In this document: positions 47,269-56,325 of the stretch, one piece after another
Numbering within the stretch: position 1 is the first letter of the stretch
Layout of the letters: the number at the start of each line of letters is the position of its first letter
DNA from: Paracoccus acridae
Lineage (GTDB): Bacteria; Pseudomonadota; Alphaproteobacteria; Rhodobacterales; Rhodobacteraceae
NCBI RefSeq assembly: GCF_014642735.1
Contig: NZ_BMIV01000006.1
Span: forward strand, 62,001-126,000
DNA length: 64,000 nt
Direction of reading: 5' to 3'
The notes under the pieces: generated by a model
Told to the model about the DNA's origin: nothing
Databases searched by the model: none
The model's input: the letters and a program-made list of their open reading frames with translations, nothing else
Position numbers and translations under genes: made by a program

Positions 47269-48146
47269 CAATAGGCCACCTTCTTTTCAACATAGCGGAA
47301 CTGGACCACCGTCAGTGCGATCACGATCAGCATCAGGATCACCGATTGCGCGGCGGAAGACCCCATGTTCTGCCCCACGAAGCCGTCGAAATAAACCTTG
47401 TAGACCAGGATGTTGGTAGCCTGCGCCGGCCCGCCCTCGGTCGTGGCGTCGATCACGCCGAAGGTGTCGAACATGGCATAGACGATGTTGACGACCAGCA
47501 GGAAGAAGGTGGTGGGCGACAGCAGCGGCACGGTGATGTCGAAGAAGCGGCGCACCGGACCCGCGCCGTCGATGGCGGCAGCCTCGCGCAAGGACGCCGG
47601 CACGGATTGCAGCCCCGCCACGAAGAACAGGAAATTATAGCTGATCTGCTTCCAGGCCGAGGCGATCACCACCAGCGTCATGGCGTCGGACTTGGAACTG
47701 ATATGGTTCCAGTCATAGCCGATCACGTCCAGGAAATAGGGCATCACGCCGATGGTGGGATTGAAGATGAACCACCACAGGATCCCCGCAACCGCCGGGG
47801 CCACCGCATAGGGCCAGACCAGCAGCGTGGTATAGACGCTGGTCGAACGGATCATCCGGTCCACGGCCACCGCCAGCAGCAGCGCGAAGCCCATCGACAG
47901 CACCGTGACCAGCACCGCGAAGATCGCCGTCACCTGCAAGGAATTCAGATATTCCGGGCTGTTCCACAGCGCCTTGAAATTCGACAGGCCCACGAAGGTG
48001 GTGTTGATGCCGAAGGCGTCCTGGCGAAGGAAGCTTTGCCGCACGGCCTGGGCTGCGGGCCACAGGAAGAAGATGAAGGTGATCGCCAGTTGCGGGGCCA
48101 GCAGCAGCCAGGGCAGCAACTGGTTGCGGAACAGGGTGCGCTTCAT
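47268..48146 (-). CDS. ugpA: Glycerol-3-phosphate ABC transporter permease UgpA
   Basis: Inner-membrane permease, 292 residues with six hydrophobic segments. The EAA loop is [40 protein letters not shown] in the N-terminal periplasmic region is UgpA-like. It starts at ATG 48144-48146, 53 bases after ugpB, with a GC-rich hairpin in that gap. Confidence 0.92.
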   Translation of the reverse strand: MKRTLFRNQLLPWLLLAPQLAITFIFFLWPAAQAVRQSFLRQDAFGINTTFVGLSNFKALWNSPEYLNSLQVTAIFAVLVTVLSMGFALLLAVAVDRMIRSTSVYTTLLVWPYAVAPAVAGILWWFIFNPTIGVMPYFLDVIGYDWNHISSKSDAMTLVVIASAWKQISYNFLFFVAGLQSVPASLREAAAIDGAGPVRRFFDITVPLLSPTTFFLLVVNIVYAMFDTFGVIDATTEGGPAQATNILVYKVYFDGFVGQNMGSSAAQSVILMLIVIALTVVQFRYVEKKVAY

Positions 48147-48168
48147 CGTCTTGCCTTTTCGGAGGGAA

Positions 48169-48190
48169 GGGGCCGCGATGGCGCGGCCCC
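48169..48190. terminator. Intercistronic hairpin between ugpB and ugpA
   Basis: GGGGCCGC pairs with GCGGCCCC around a 6-base loop, 10 bases past the ugpB stop. There is no T-run. In binding-protein operons such hairpins protect the upstream message and lower expression of the membrane genes, which fits the position here. Confidence 0.6.
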
Positions 48191-48199
48191 GCCGGTGCG

Positions 48200-49513
48200 T
48201 TACTGGTTCTGCGTCTCGAACTCGGCGATCAGCGCGTTGCCGCGTTCGACCACGGCGTCAAGCGCGCCCTGGGCGTCCTTGGACCCCGACAGAAGCTGCT
48301 CGAACTCCTCGTCGATGATGCCGCGGATCTGGACATAGTTGCCAAAGCGCAGGCCCTTGGAATTCTCGGTCGGCTCGTTCAGCGTGATCTGCTTGATGCC
48401 CGTGTCGGCGCCGGGGTTTTCACCATAGAAGCCGGACAGCTGGTCCATCGCCGCCTGCGTGATCGGCAGATAGCCCGAGAACGAGGCCCAGTCCGCCTGA
48501 ACCTCGGGGGTGGAGAGGTATTCGAAGAACTTCGCGACGCCGGCATATTCCTCGTCCGGCTTGCCCGCCAGCACCCAGAGCGAGGCCCCCCCGATGATCG
48601 AGTTCTGCGGCGCGCCCTCGACATCGTCGTAATAGGGCAGCATCCCGTATCCGACCTCGAAGTCCTTGGCATTGGCGATCACGCCCGCCCGGCTGGCCGA
48701 GCTTGCCATGTACATCGCGCATTCCTGCGAATAGAACATCGGCGCCGCGTTGTCGCCGCCCACCGGGCCGCCATACTTGAAGATGCCTTCGTCGGACAGG
48801 CGCTTGAGGTTTTCCCAATGCTTGACCTGGACCGGCCCGTTCAGGGTCAGGCGCGCGCTTGTGCCGCCAAAGCCGTTCTGTTCGGTGCCGATCGGCTGGT
48901 TGTGCCAGGCCGACAGGTTCTCGGTCTGGATCCAGCTGATCCACTGGGTCGTGAATCCGCAGGTGGCCGCGCCCGAATCGCGGATCTTGGTGCTGAATTC
49001 CTCAAGCTCGGCCCAGGTCTTGGGCGGGGTGTTCGGATCCAGGCCCGCCTTCTCGAAGACCGTCTTGTTGTAATAGACGATCGGGGTCGAGCTGTTGAAG
49101 GGCAGCGACAGCATGTTGCCATCAGTGTCGGTGTAATAGCCGACGACGGCGGGCAGATAGGCCTGCGGGTCGAAATTGGCGCCCTGTTCTTGCATCAGTT
49201 GGTGGACCGGGACGATGGCGCCCTGGGCGGCCATCATGGTGCCGGTGCCGACCTCGAAGACCTGGACGATGGCGGGCTGCTGCTGCGCGCGGAAGGCGGC
49301 GATCGCGGCGGTCATGGTTTCGGGATAGGTGCCCTTGTAGGACGGCACGACCCGGTATTCCTGCTGGCTGTCGTTGAAGCCCTTGGTGATTTCCTCAAGC
49401 TTGGCGCCCAGTTCGCCGCCCATGGCATGCCACCACTGGATTTCGGTCTGCGCATTCGCGGCCGACAAGGACGCGATCAGCGCCACGCCGGACGCTGCGA
49501 AAAGTTTGTTCAT
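48200..49513 (-). CDS. ugpB: Glycerol-3-phosphate-binding periplasmic protein UgpB
   Basis: Periplasmic solute-binding protein, 437 residues. The signal peptide is [21 protein letters not shown]. UgpB landmarks are [40 protein letters not shown] and [20 protein letters not shown]. It starts at ATG 49511-49513 after GGGGAGG. It is the first gene of ugpBAEC and lies behind a Pho box, so it is expected to be induced by phosphate starvation to scavenge glycerol-3-phosphate and glycerophosphodiesters. Confidence 0.94.
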   Translation of the reverse strand: MNKLFAASGVALIASLSAANAQTEIQWWHAMGGELGAKLEEITKGFNDSQQEYRVVPSYKGTYPETMTAAIAAFRAQQQPAIVQVFEVGTGTMMAAQGAIVPVHQLMQEQGANFDPQAYLPAVVGYYTDTDGNMLSLPFNSSTPIVYYNKTVFEKAGLDPNTPPKTWAELEEFSTKIRDSGAATCGFTTQWISWIQTENLSAWHNQPIGTEQNGFGGTSARLTLNGPVQVKHWENLKRLSDEGIFKYGGPVGGDNAAPMFYSQECAMYMASSASRAGVIANAKDFEVGYGMLPYYDDVEGAPQNSIIGGASLWVLAGKPDEEYAGVAKFFEYLSTPEVQADWASFSGYLPITQAAMDQLSGFYGENPGADTGIKQITLNEPTENSKGLRFGNYVQIRGIIDEEFEQLLSGSKDAQGALDAVVERGNALIAEFETQNQ

Positions 49514-49585
49514 GATTTCCTCCCCTTATGGAGTTGCGGTTCGCGCCGACCTAACGGGCCAAGGTGACGCGAACGCAACATCCGC

Positions 49586-49603
49586 ATGACAGGAAGGTGA
49601 CAC
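49586..49603 (-). promoter_or_regulatory. Pho box upstream of ugpB
   Basis: On the minus strand GTGTCAC, 4 bases, CTGTCAT: the two 7-base half-sites with 4-base spacer of a PhoB-binding Pho box (consensus CTGTCAT repeats every 11 bases). It lies about 73 bases upstream of the ugpB start, a normal activator position. This supports PhoB control of ugpBAEC. Confidence 0.75.
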
Positions 49604-49606
49604 CCT

Positions 49607-49622
49607 TTGACCACATGGTCAA
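49607..49622. promoter_or_regulatory. Inverted repeat next to the Pho box
   Basis: TTGACCA-CA-TGGTCAA, a 7-2-7 dyad 4 bases upstream of the Pho box on the minus strand. It looks like a second operator, possibly for another regulator of ugp. The regulator is unknown. Confidence 0.45.
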
Positions 49623-49680
49623 TCTTTCCGGGCCCAAAGCCAGAAGCAGATATTTCATGCCGTTGCGTCAGCCCGCCGGA

Positions 49681-50664
49681 TCACGCCCCGCGCAGCCGCG
49701 CCATCAGCGGGGCCACGGTGGCCTGCAACAGCGGGTTGATGACATAGTGTGCGATGGGGATCAGGATCATGCCCAGGATCAGCCCGAAGATGCCGTCGAA
49801 GAACGCCGTGACGGCCCAGGCCACAAGGCCGGGCGCCTGGGGGACGGCATGGGCCGCAGCCTCGGCCTGGTGGTGGATCCAGTCATAGGGTCCGGCCCAG
49901 CCCAGTTCGGCGAATCCGTGCAGCACGATCTGGCCGCCCACCCAGATCATCGCGGCGGTGCCCACGACCGTAAGGGTCTTCATGAACCCCGGCATCACCT
50001 TGACGATGCCGCGCCCCATGGCGGCGCGCAACCCCGTGCGGTGGGTCGCCAGATAGACGCCCACGTCGTCGGCCTTCACGATCAGCGCGACGAAGCCATA
50101 GACGGCGGCGGTGATGCCCACGGCGACCACCGCCAGGATCAGCCCCTTCATCCAGACCGTGTCGGTGCCGGGGATCGTGGACAGGGCAAGAACCATGATT
50201 TCCGCCGACAGGATGAAGTCGGTCTTGATCGCGCCAGCCACGCGCTGTTCTTCCAACGCAGCGCCGCCGGTTTCGGGGTGGGTATGCTGTTCGCTGTCGT
50301 GCTTGTCGCCATGGCCAAAGGCATGGGCGACCTTTTCCGCGCCTTCATAACACAGATAGGCGCCCCCCAGCATCAGCAGGGGCGATATCGCCCAGGGGGC
50401 AAAGGCCGACAACAGCAGCGCCACGGGCAGCAGGATCACCAGCTTGTTGAACAGCGATCCGCGCGCGATCTTCCAGACGATGGGGATTTCGCGGCTGGCA
50501 TCGAAGCCGTGAACGTATTTCGGCGTCACTGCGGCATCGTCGATCACCGCGCCCGCCGCCTTGGCCCCGGCCTTGACCGCCTGGCCCGCCACGTCGTCGA
50601 TGGATGCCGCCGCGACTTTGGAAATGGCCGCCACATCGTCCAGAAGTGCCAGAAGTCCGCTCAT
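49681..50664 (-). CDS. DUF808 membrane protein (YedI-like)
   Basis: A 327-residue membrane protein of the DUF808 family. The N-terminal part is soluble and alanine-rich (LLALLDDVAAISKVAAASID), followed by PKYVHGFDASREIPIVWKIA, the family signature, and about eight hydrophobic segments. A histidine/acid-rich loop (GHGDKHDSEQHTHPETG near residues 118-134) could bind metal. The function is unknown. It starts at ATG 50662-50664 and is transcribed on the same strand as the tct genes, but behind a strong hairpin. Confidence 0.87.
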   Translation of the reverse strand: MSGLLALLDDVAAISKVAAASIDDVAGQAVKAGAKAAGAVIDDAAVTPKYVHGFDASREIPIVWKIARGSLFNKLVILLPVALLLSAFAPWAISPLLMLGGAYLCYEGAEKVAHAFGHGDKHDSEQHTHPETGGAALEEQRVAGAIKTDFILSAEIMVLALSTIPGTDTVWMKGLILAVVAVGITAAVYGFVALIVKADDVGVYLATHRTGLRAAMGRGIVKVMPGFMKTLTVVGTAAMIWVGGQIVLHGFAELGWAGPYDWIHHQAEAAAHAVPQAPGLVAWAVTAFFDGIFGLILGMILIPIAHYVINPLLQATVAPLMARLRGA

Positions 50665-50685
50665 CCATCCCTCGCCGGCTGTATC

Positions 50686-50714
50686 GTGCGCGGCCCGTCA
50701 GGCGGGCCGCGCAC
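50686..50714. terminator. Perfect 12-pair hairpin after the first tctC
   Basis: GTGCGCGGCCCG pairs with CGGGCCGCGCAC around a 5-base loop. It lies between the end of tctC (50742) and the start of the DUF808 gene (50664). It probably ends the tct transcript, although no T-run follows. Confidence 0.65.
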
Positions 50715-50741
50715 AATCAAACACCGATATCCGGGGATGGT

Positions 50742-51704
50742 TCAATCCATGCTGACATTGGCGTCGCGGACCACGGGTTCCCATTTCGCCATCTCGGCCG
50801 TCACATGGTCGCCCAGTTCGGCCGGGGTCGAGGCGACGACCGTGGCCGAAAACTCGCCCATGCGCGCCACCACGGCAGGGTCGGCCATGGTGGCCTGGGC
50901 GGCGGCCGCCAGGGCCTCGATCGCCTCGGGCGGCGTGCCCGCCGGGGCGAACAGGGCGTTCCAGCTATAGGTCTCGTATCCCGGCAGGGTTTCCGCGATG
51001 GCGGGCACGTCGGGGAAGCTGGGGGCGCGTTCGGCCGTGGTGACGCCAAGCGCGCGCAGCTTGCCGCTGCTGATATGGCCCGAGGCCGAGGGCAGGTTGT
51101 CGAAGATGATCGGCACCTGGTTGCCCAGCACGTCCGTCAGCGCCGGGCCCGAGCCCTTGTAGGGGATGTGGTCGATCTCGACCCCCGCCATGGCCTTGAA
51201 CAATTCGCCCGACAGGTGCAGCGGCGTGCCGTTGCCCGAGGAGGCATAGGCCAGCGGTTCCGCCTTGGCGAGGTCGATCAGTTCCTGCACGGTCTGGGCG
51301 GGCACGTCGGGATGGACCGCCAGCACGTTCGGCACCAGAACCAAGAGCGACACCGGCGCGAAATCCGTCACCGGGTCATAGGGCTTCTGCTTCAGGATCA
51401 GCGGGTTCAGCGCATGGGTCGCGACCGTGCCCATCAGGATCGTATATCCGTCGGGATCGGCCTGCGCCACCTGCTGCGCGCCCAGGGAACCGCCCGCGCC
51501 GCCGACATTCTGGACGACGATCTGCTGGCCCAGTTCCTGCGACATCCGTTCCGCGACGATGCGGCCCACGACATCGGTGGACCCTCCGGCGGCGAAGGGG
51601 ATCACCAGCGTGATCTGGCGTTCGGGGAACTGGGCGGCCGCAGCCCCGGCAAGGCCAAGGGCCAGGGCCGATCCCAGCAGGATCCGGCGGGTGATGGACG
51701 TCAT
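50742..51704 (-). CDS. Tripartite tricarboxylate transporter binding protein (TctC family), first
   Basis: Periplasmic binding protein of the tripartite tricarboxylate transporter (Bug/TctC) family, 320 residues. The signal peptide is MTSITRRILLGSALALGLAGAAAAQ in two parts: a twin-arginine-free basic start and a hydrophobic core. The mature part has FPERQITLVIPFAAGGSTDV, which forms the carboxylate-binding loop, and YTILMGTVATHALNP. It lies 22 bases downstream of tctA on the same strand. The substrate is probably a di- or tricarboxylate and cannot be named. Confidence 0.88.
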   Translation of the reverse strand: MTSITRRILLGSALALGLAGAAAAQFPERQITLVIPFAAGGSTDVVGRIVAERMSQELGQQIVVQNVGGAGGSLGAQQVAQADPDGYTILMGTVATHALNPLILKQKPYDPVTDFAPVSLLVLVPNVLAVHPDVPAQTVQELIDLAKAEPLAYASSGNGTPLHLSGELFKAMAGVEIDHIPYKGSGPALTDVLGNQVPIIFDNLPSASGHISSGKLRALGVTTAERAPSFPDVPAIAETLPGYETYSWNALFAPAGTPPEAIEALAAAAQATMADPAVVARMGEFSATVVASTPAELGDHVTAEMAKWEPVVRDANVSMD

Positions 51705-51726
51705 GGTGATCTCCGTTCGTTGGGGT

Positions 51727-53235
51727 TCAGGCGTCGCTTTCGGTAAAGACCTCGTCCCGGCGCTTGCGGATCTGGGGCAGGAAGACCAGCACCAGGATCG
51801 CCAGCGACATCAGCAGCAGCGTGGCGCTGATCGGGCGGGTGACGAAGGTGGTGGGATCGCCCCGCGACAGGATCATCGCCCGGCGCAGGTTCTCCTCAAG
51901 CAGGGGGCCAAGGACGAAGCCCAGCAGCAGCGGCGCGGGTTCGCAGCGCAGCTTGGACATGATGTATCCCAGAAGCCCGAAGAAGGCGACCGCGAACAGG
52001 TCATAGGGGTTCGAGTTCACCGAATAGACCCCGATGGAACACATCGCCATGATGATCGGGAACAGCACATAGTATGGCACGGTCAGCAGCTTCACCCACA
52101 GCCCGATCAGCGGCAGGTTCAGCACCACCAGCATCAGGTTGCCGATCCACATCGACGCGATGATGCCCCAGAACAGCGCAGGCTGTTCGGTCACGACATT
52201 CGGCCCCGGCACGATGCCCTGGATGATCATCGCCCCGATCATCAGCGCCATCACCGGGTTCGCCGGAATACCCAGCGTCAGCAGCGGGATGAAGCTGGTC
52301 TGCGCCCCCGCGTTGTTGGCCGATTCGGGACCGGCCACGCCCGCCAGGGCGCCCTTGCCGAATTCGCCGGGGTTCTTCGAGACCTTCTTCTCGATCGTGT
52401 AGGAGGCGAAGGAGGCCAGGATCGCCCCGCCGCCGGGCAGGATGCCCAGGACCGATCCGATGCCGGTGCCGCGCAGGACGGGGCCGACCATCTGGCGGAA
52501 TTCCTCGCGGTTGGGGAACAGGCGGGTGATGTTCTTGGTCATCACCTGGCGGTCGTGTTCGTCTTCCAGGTTGCGCAGGATTTCCGCGATGCCGAAGACG
52601 CCCACGGCCACGGCCACGAAGTTCAGCCCGTCCGCGAACTGGTTCATGCCCATCGTGAAACGCGGCGCGCCGGTATAGACATCGGTGCCGACCATGCCCA
52701 GCAGCAGGCCCAGCACCACCATCGCAAGCGCCTTCAGCACCGATCCGTGGGCAAGCGCCACCGACATGACCAGCCCCATGACCATCAGGCTGAAATATTC
52801 CGCCGCGCCGAATTTCAGCGCGATGGTGGTCAGGGGCGGCGCGAAGATCGCCACCAGGAAGGTCGCCACGCTGCCCGCGAAGAACGACCCCAGGGCGGCG
52901 GTCGCAAGCGCCGTTCCCGCGCGGCCCTTGCGCGCCATCTGGTATCCGTCGATGGCCGTCACGGCGGAGGAGCTTTCGCCCGGCATGTTGATCAGGATCG
53001 CCGTGGTCGATCCGCCGTATTGCGCGCCGTAATAGATCCCCGCCAGCATGATCAGCGAGGACACGGGTTCAAGCTGGAAGGTGATGGGCAGCAGCATGGC
53101 GATGGTCGCCGTGGCGCCGATGCCCGGCAGCACGCCGATCAGCGTGCCCAGCAGCACCCCGATCAGGCAGAAGGCAAGGTTGGCCAGCGAGGACGCGACG
53201 CCGAATCCCAGGGCTAGGTTGGAAAGCAGGTCCAT
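51727..53235 (-). CDS. tctA: Tripartite tricarboxylate transporter large membrane subunit TctA
   Basis: Large membrane subunit of 502 residues with about 12 hydrophobic segments. TctA landmarks are GVLPGIGATATIAMLLPIT, AGIYYGAQYGGSTTAILINM, PGESSSAVTAIDGYQMARKG and VAGPESANNAGAQTSFIPLL. It carries out ion-driven carboxylate uptake with TctB and a TctC binding protein. It starts at ATG 53233-53235, 9 bases past the tctB stop. Confidence 0.94.
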   Translation of the reverse strand: MDLLSNLALGFGVASSLANLAFCLIGVLLGTLIGVLPGIGATATIAMLLPITFQLEPVSSLIMLAGIYYGAQYGGSTTAILINMPGESSSAVTAIDGYQMARKGRAGTALATAALGSFFAGSVATFLVAIFAPPLTTIALKFGAAEYFSLMVMGLVMSVALAHGSVLKALAMVVLGLLLGMVGTDVYTGAPRFTMGMNQFADGLNFVAVAVGVFGIAEILRNLEDEHDRQVMTKNITRLFPNREEFRQMVGPVLRGTGIGSVLGILPGGGAILASFASYTIEKKVSKNPGEFGKGALAGVAGPESANNAGAQTSFIPLLTLGIPANPVMALMIGAMIIQGIVPGPNVVTEQPALFWGIIASMWIGNLMLVVLNLPLIGLWVKLLTVPYYVLFPIIMAMCSIGVYSVNSNPYDLFAVAFFGLLGYIMSKLRCEPAPLLLGFVLGPLLEENLRRAMILSRGDPTTFVTRPISATLLLMSLAILVLVFLPQIRKRRDEVFTESDA

Positions 53236-53244
53236 GATCGCCCC

Positions 53245-53709
53245 TTACAGCGGCAGCCAGGGACCGAAGCGCCGGAAGGGCAGCCCCAGGCCATAGCTGA
53301 AGATCAGCGTGGACATGATCGTGACCACGATCGCCAGGATCAGCGCGGGCAGCGGGCGCATCCGCACCGATGCCTGGCTGGCGATCAGCGTGGTGAAGAA
53401 CAGCGCGGGCACGAAGCCCAGGCCCCGGACCGTCAGGCCGAAGAAGATCGGCGCGGGCAGGATGAACAGGATGCCCCGCCAGGCGAAGCGGCCGATGGGT
53501 TCGTCGTCGGGCCGCCCGAAGGCCTTGAACAGGATCACCGCGCCCAGCAGGAACAGGATGGCCGACAGGACCATCGGGAAATAGCCCGGTCCCATGCGGA
53601 TCGAGGTGCCCATCTCCAGCCCCAGTCCCTGCCAGGCAAAGAACGCGGCAATGGCCATGAACAGCAGGCCCGCCGCGATGTCGGTGCCGTCCTTCGGTTT
53701 CGTGGACAT
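53245..53709 (-). CDS. tctB: Tripartite tricarboxylate transporter small membrane subunit TctB
   Basis: Small membrane subunit of 154 residues with four hydrophobic segments. GLGLEMGTSIRMGPGYFPMV in the N-terminal third is the family signature. It starts at ATG 53707-53709. Immediately upstream the ribosome-binding region is a run of nine G (9 C on the plus strand, 53714-53722), an unusual homopolymer that may vary in length. Confidence 0.92.
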   Translation of the reverse strand: MSTKPKDGTDIAAGLLFMAIAAFFAWQGLGLEMGTSIRMGPGYFPMVLSAILFLLGAVILFKAFGRPDDEPIGRFAWRGILFILPAPIFFGLTVRGLGFVPALFFTTLIASQASVRMRPLPALILAIVVTIMSTLIFSYGLGLPFRRFGPWLPL

Positions 53710-53732
53710 GGTTCCCCCCCCCTTGTCGGAAA

Positions 53733-53757
53733 GCCCGCCGCCGGAAGGGCGGCGGGC
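53733..53757. terminator. Intercistronic hairpin between the second tctC and tctB
   Basis: GCCCGCCGCC pairs with GGCGGCGGGC around a 5-base loop, 8 bases past the stop of the gene at 53765-54739. It is followed by CTTTCC on the minus strand. It may reduce read-through from the binding-protein gene into tctB, raising the binding protein relative to the membrane parts. Confidence 0.65.
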
Positions 53758-53764
53758 GCGTGGA

Positions 53765-54739
53765 TCAGTCGGCGTAAACGCCCGCGGCCTCGATGACGGG
53801 CTGCCAGCGGGCGATCTCCTCCTCCAGCTTGGTCTTCAGCGCCTCGGGGGTGGCGTCCTCGGCAGGCGAGGGGGCGGTGCCCAGGTCGGCCATGGCCTTC
53901 GCCACGTCTTCGTCGGCCAGGGCCTTTTGCAGCGATTCCGACAAACGCTGGTTGATCTCGGGCGCGGTGCCTTTCGGGGTATAGATGCCGTGCCAGATGC
54001 CGAACTGCATCGCCTCGAGCCCGGATTCGGCGGCGGTGGGCAGGTCGGGGAACAGGTCCAGCCGTTCCGGCGTGGTCACGGCATAGGCCTTGATCGTGCC
54101 CGCCTTGATCTGCTGGGTGGTGTTGGTGGTCTGGTCGCACATGATGTCCACCTGTCCGCCCAGAAGATCGGTCATCGCCGGGCCGGTGCCCTTGTAGGGA
54201 ACGGTGACCAACGGCGCCTCAAGCGCCTGCATCAGCAGCATCCCGCACAGGTGGCTGGCCGCGCCGATGCCCGCATTGGCCAGCGTCAGGCTGTCGGCAT
54301 TGGCCTTGACGTATTCGATGAAGGCCGGGAAATCGGCCGGCTCGAAATCCTGCCGGGCGGTGACGACCATCGGCACCTCGGTCACGAGGCCCACATATTC
54401 GAAGGCGTCCAGCGTTTCATAGGGCAGGTTGCGATACAGGGTGTCGGACGTCGCCATGCCGATATGGTGCAGCAGCACCGTGTATCCGTCGGCCTCGGCC
54501 TTGGCGACCTGGGACGCGCCCAGCGTGCCGCCCGCGCCGCCGACGTTCTGGATCACGATCTGCTGGCCCAGGTCTTCGGACATGCGTTCGGCCACAAGGC
54601 GCGCGACCGTGTCGGTCGGCCCCCCGGCCGAGAAGGGCACGACCATGGTGATCTGGCGTTCGGGATAGCTCTGCGCGAAGGCGGGCGCGGTCAGGATCGT
54701 TGCGGCGAACAGGGCGCCCAGCAGTTTCGAAGCGGTCAT
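53765..54739 (-). CDS. Tripartite tricarboxylate transporter binding protein (TctC family), second
   Basis: A second Bug/TctC-type periplasmic binding protein, 324 residues. The signal peptide is MTASKLLGALFAATILTAPAFA. The binding loop is SYPERQITMVVPFSAGGPTD, with YTVLLHHIGMATSDTLYRN further on. It clearly differs from the other TctC at 50742-51704, so the pair is not a recent duplication. It is first in the order tctC-tctB-tctA-tctC, so the membrane pair is flanked by two receptors. Confidence 0.88.
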   Translation of the reverse strand: MTASKLLGALFAATILTAPAFAQSYPERQITMVVPFSAGGPTDTVARLVAERMSEDLGQQIVIQNVGGAGGTLGASQVAKAEADGYTVLLHHIGMATSDTLYRNLPYETLDAFEYVGLVTEVPMVVTARQDFEPADFPAFIEYVKANADSLTLANAGIGAASHLCGMLLMQALEAPLVTVPYKGTGPAMTDLLGGQVDIMCDQTTNTTQQIKAGTIKAYAVTTPERLDLFPDLPTAAESGLEAMQFGIWHGIYTPKGTAPEINQRLSESLQKALADEDVAKAMADLGTAPSPAEDATPEALKTKLEEEIARWQPVIEAAGVYAD

Positions 54740-54863
54740 GTGTCCTCCCAGACTGGTGATGCGGCGGTTACGCGGCCGTCATGCTGGGGCCAGATTGCGA
54801 CAGCAAACTGACATGGCACAATGCTTTTTTTCATCCCCTTGGAATCGCGGCGTCCGGGCGGGA

Positions 54864-56315
54864 CTATTGCACCGCCCGGATCCCCGGATAGGCTGCGCGG
54901 AACATGCCGTAGGCCTCGTCGAAGCGGTCCCGCAGGGTGGCGTCGGGGGCGATTTCCTCGACCACGTCGGGGGCGGTCATCACATCGGCCACGCTGCCCG
55001 CGCCCGCCGCGACCATGCCCAGCCGCGCCGCACCCAAGGCCGCGCCGAATTCGCCGTCGGCAGGCAGGGTCAGGGTCACGTCCAGCGTCGTCGCGATCAC
55101 GCGCAGCCAGTAACGCGACCGCGCGCCGCCGCCGATGGCCATCATCCGGTCCAGCCGCGCGCCGGTTTCCCGCAAGGCCTGATGGCTGTCGCGCAGGCCG
55201 AAGGCCACGCCTTCCAGCACGGCGCGGGTCAGGTCGTCGCGCGTGGTCCCCGATCCAAGCCCCGTGAAGGCGCCCCGGATCACCGCGTCGTTGTGCGGCG
55301 TCCGTTCGCCCGACAGATAGGGCAGGAACCGCACCCCGCCCGGTGCCCGCAAATCATCACCCAAGGGCGCGGTCAGGTCGGCGGGCGAGGCCCCGGTAAT
55401 CTGCGACAGCCAGTTGAGGCTGTCGGTCGCCGACAGCATCACCCCCATCTGATACCAGGTATCCGGCACCGCGTGGCAGAAGGTGTGCAGCGCGGTTTCC
55501 GGCGCGGGGTGATAGCCGTCCCGCGCCGCCACCAGCACGCCCGAGGTGCCCAGCGACACGAAGCCTTGGCCCTCGGCCATCGCGCCGATCCCGCAGGCGG
55601 CGGCGGCGTTGTCGCCCGCGCCGCCCGCCACCACCACCGGATGCGACAGGCCCCAGGCCTGCGCCAGATCGCCGCGCAACTGCCCGGCGGCGGCCGACCC
55701 TTCGACCAGCCGGGGCATCTGGTCGCGGCGCATGTGCCCGGCCGCCAGCAGCGCGTCCGACCAGTCGCGCGCCCCCGTATCCAGCCAGGACGTGCCCGCC
55801 GCGTCCGACATGTCGGTGACGTGATCGCCGGTCAGATACAGGTTCAGGAAGGCTGCGGGCAGCAGGACGCGGGCGATGCGCGCGTGGTTTTCGGGTTCGT
55901 GTTCGCGCACCCATTCCAGCTTGGGCGCGGTGAAGCCGGGAAAGACGATGTTGCCCGACAGGTCGCGCAGGCCGGGGGTGGCGTCCAGGCGCGCGGCCTC
56001 GGCATGGCTGCGTGTGTCGTTCCACAGGATGCAGGGGCGGATCACCCGATCGTCGGCATCCAGCAGCGTGGCGCCATGCATGTGACCGGCCACGCCGATG
56101 CCGCGCAGGGCGGCAAATTCCGGGTGGCGGTCGCGCAGCTCCGCCACGGCGCCGTCCAGAGCCGCGATCCAGTGGGCCGGGTCCTGTTCGGACCAGCCGG
56201 AATGCGGATGGCTGACCGGATAATGCCGTTCCGTCGCGCCGATGGGCCTGCCGCCGCTGTCCACCAGCAAGGCGCGCAGGCCCGAAGTGCCAAGGTCGAT
56301 CCCCAGAAAACTCAT
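54864..56315 (-). CDS. xylB: Xylulokinase
   Basis: FGGY-family sugar kinase of 483 residues, phosphorylating D-xylulose. The ATP-phosphate loop is FLGIDLGTSGLRALLVD at residues 3-19. The xylulose signature GVAGHMHGATLLDADD near 80-95 is the XylB MHG motif, and the catalytic aspartate lies in VAGGAGDNAAAACGIG. It starts at ATG 56313-56315, 10 bases past the HAD gene; an open frame back to 56423 is a shadow. Downstream the hairpin TCCGGGCGG/CCGCCCGGA (54853-54880) overlaps its end. No xylose isomerase is adjacent; D-xylulose may come from a polyol dehydrogenase elsewhere. Confidence 0.92.
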   Translation of the reverse strand: MSFLGIDLGTSGLRALLVDSGGRPIGATERHYPVSHPHSGWSEQDPAHWIAALDGAVAELRDRHPEFAALRGIGVAGHMHGATLLDADDRVIRPCILWNDTRSHAEAARLDATPGLRDLSGNIVFPGFTAPKLEWVREHEPENHARIARVLLPAAFLNLYLTGDHVTDMSDAAGTSWLDTGARDWSDALLAAGHMRRDQMPRLVEGSAAAGQLRGDLAQAWGLSHPVVVAGGAGDNAAAACGIGAMAEGQGFVSLGTSGVLVAARDGYHPAPETALHTFCHAVPDTWYQMGVMLSATDSLNWLSQITGASPADLTAPLGDDLRAPGGVRFLPYLSGERTPHNDAVIRGAFTGLGSGTTRDDLTRAVLEGVAFGLRDSHQALRETGARLDRMMAIGGGARSRYWLRVIATTLDVTLTLPADGEFGAALGAARLGMVAAGAGSVADVMTAPDVVEEIAPDATLRDRFDEAYGMFRAAYPGIRAVQ

Positions 56316-56325
56316 GCGTCCCCCC

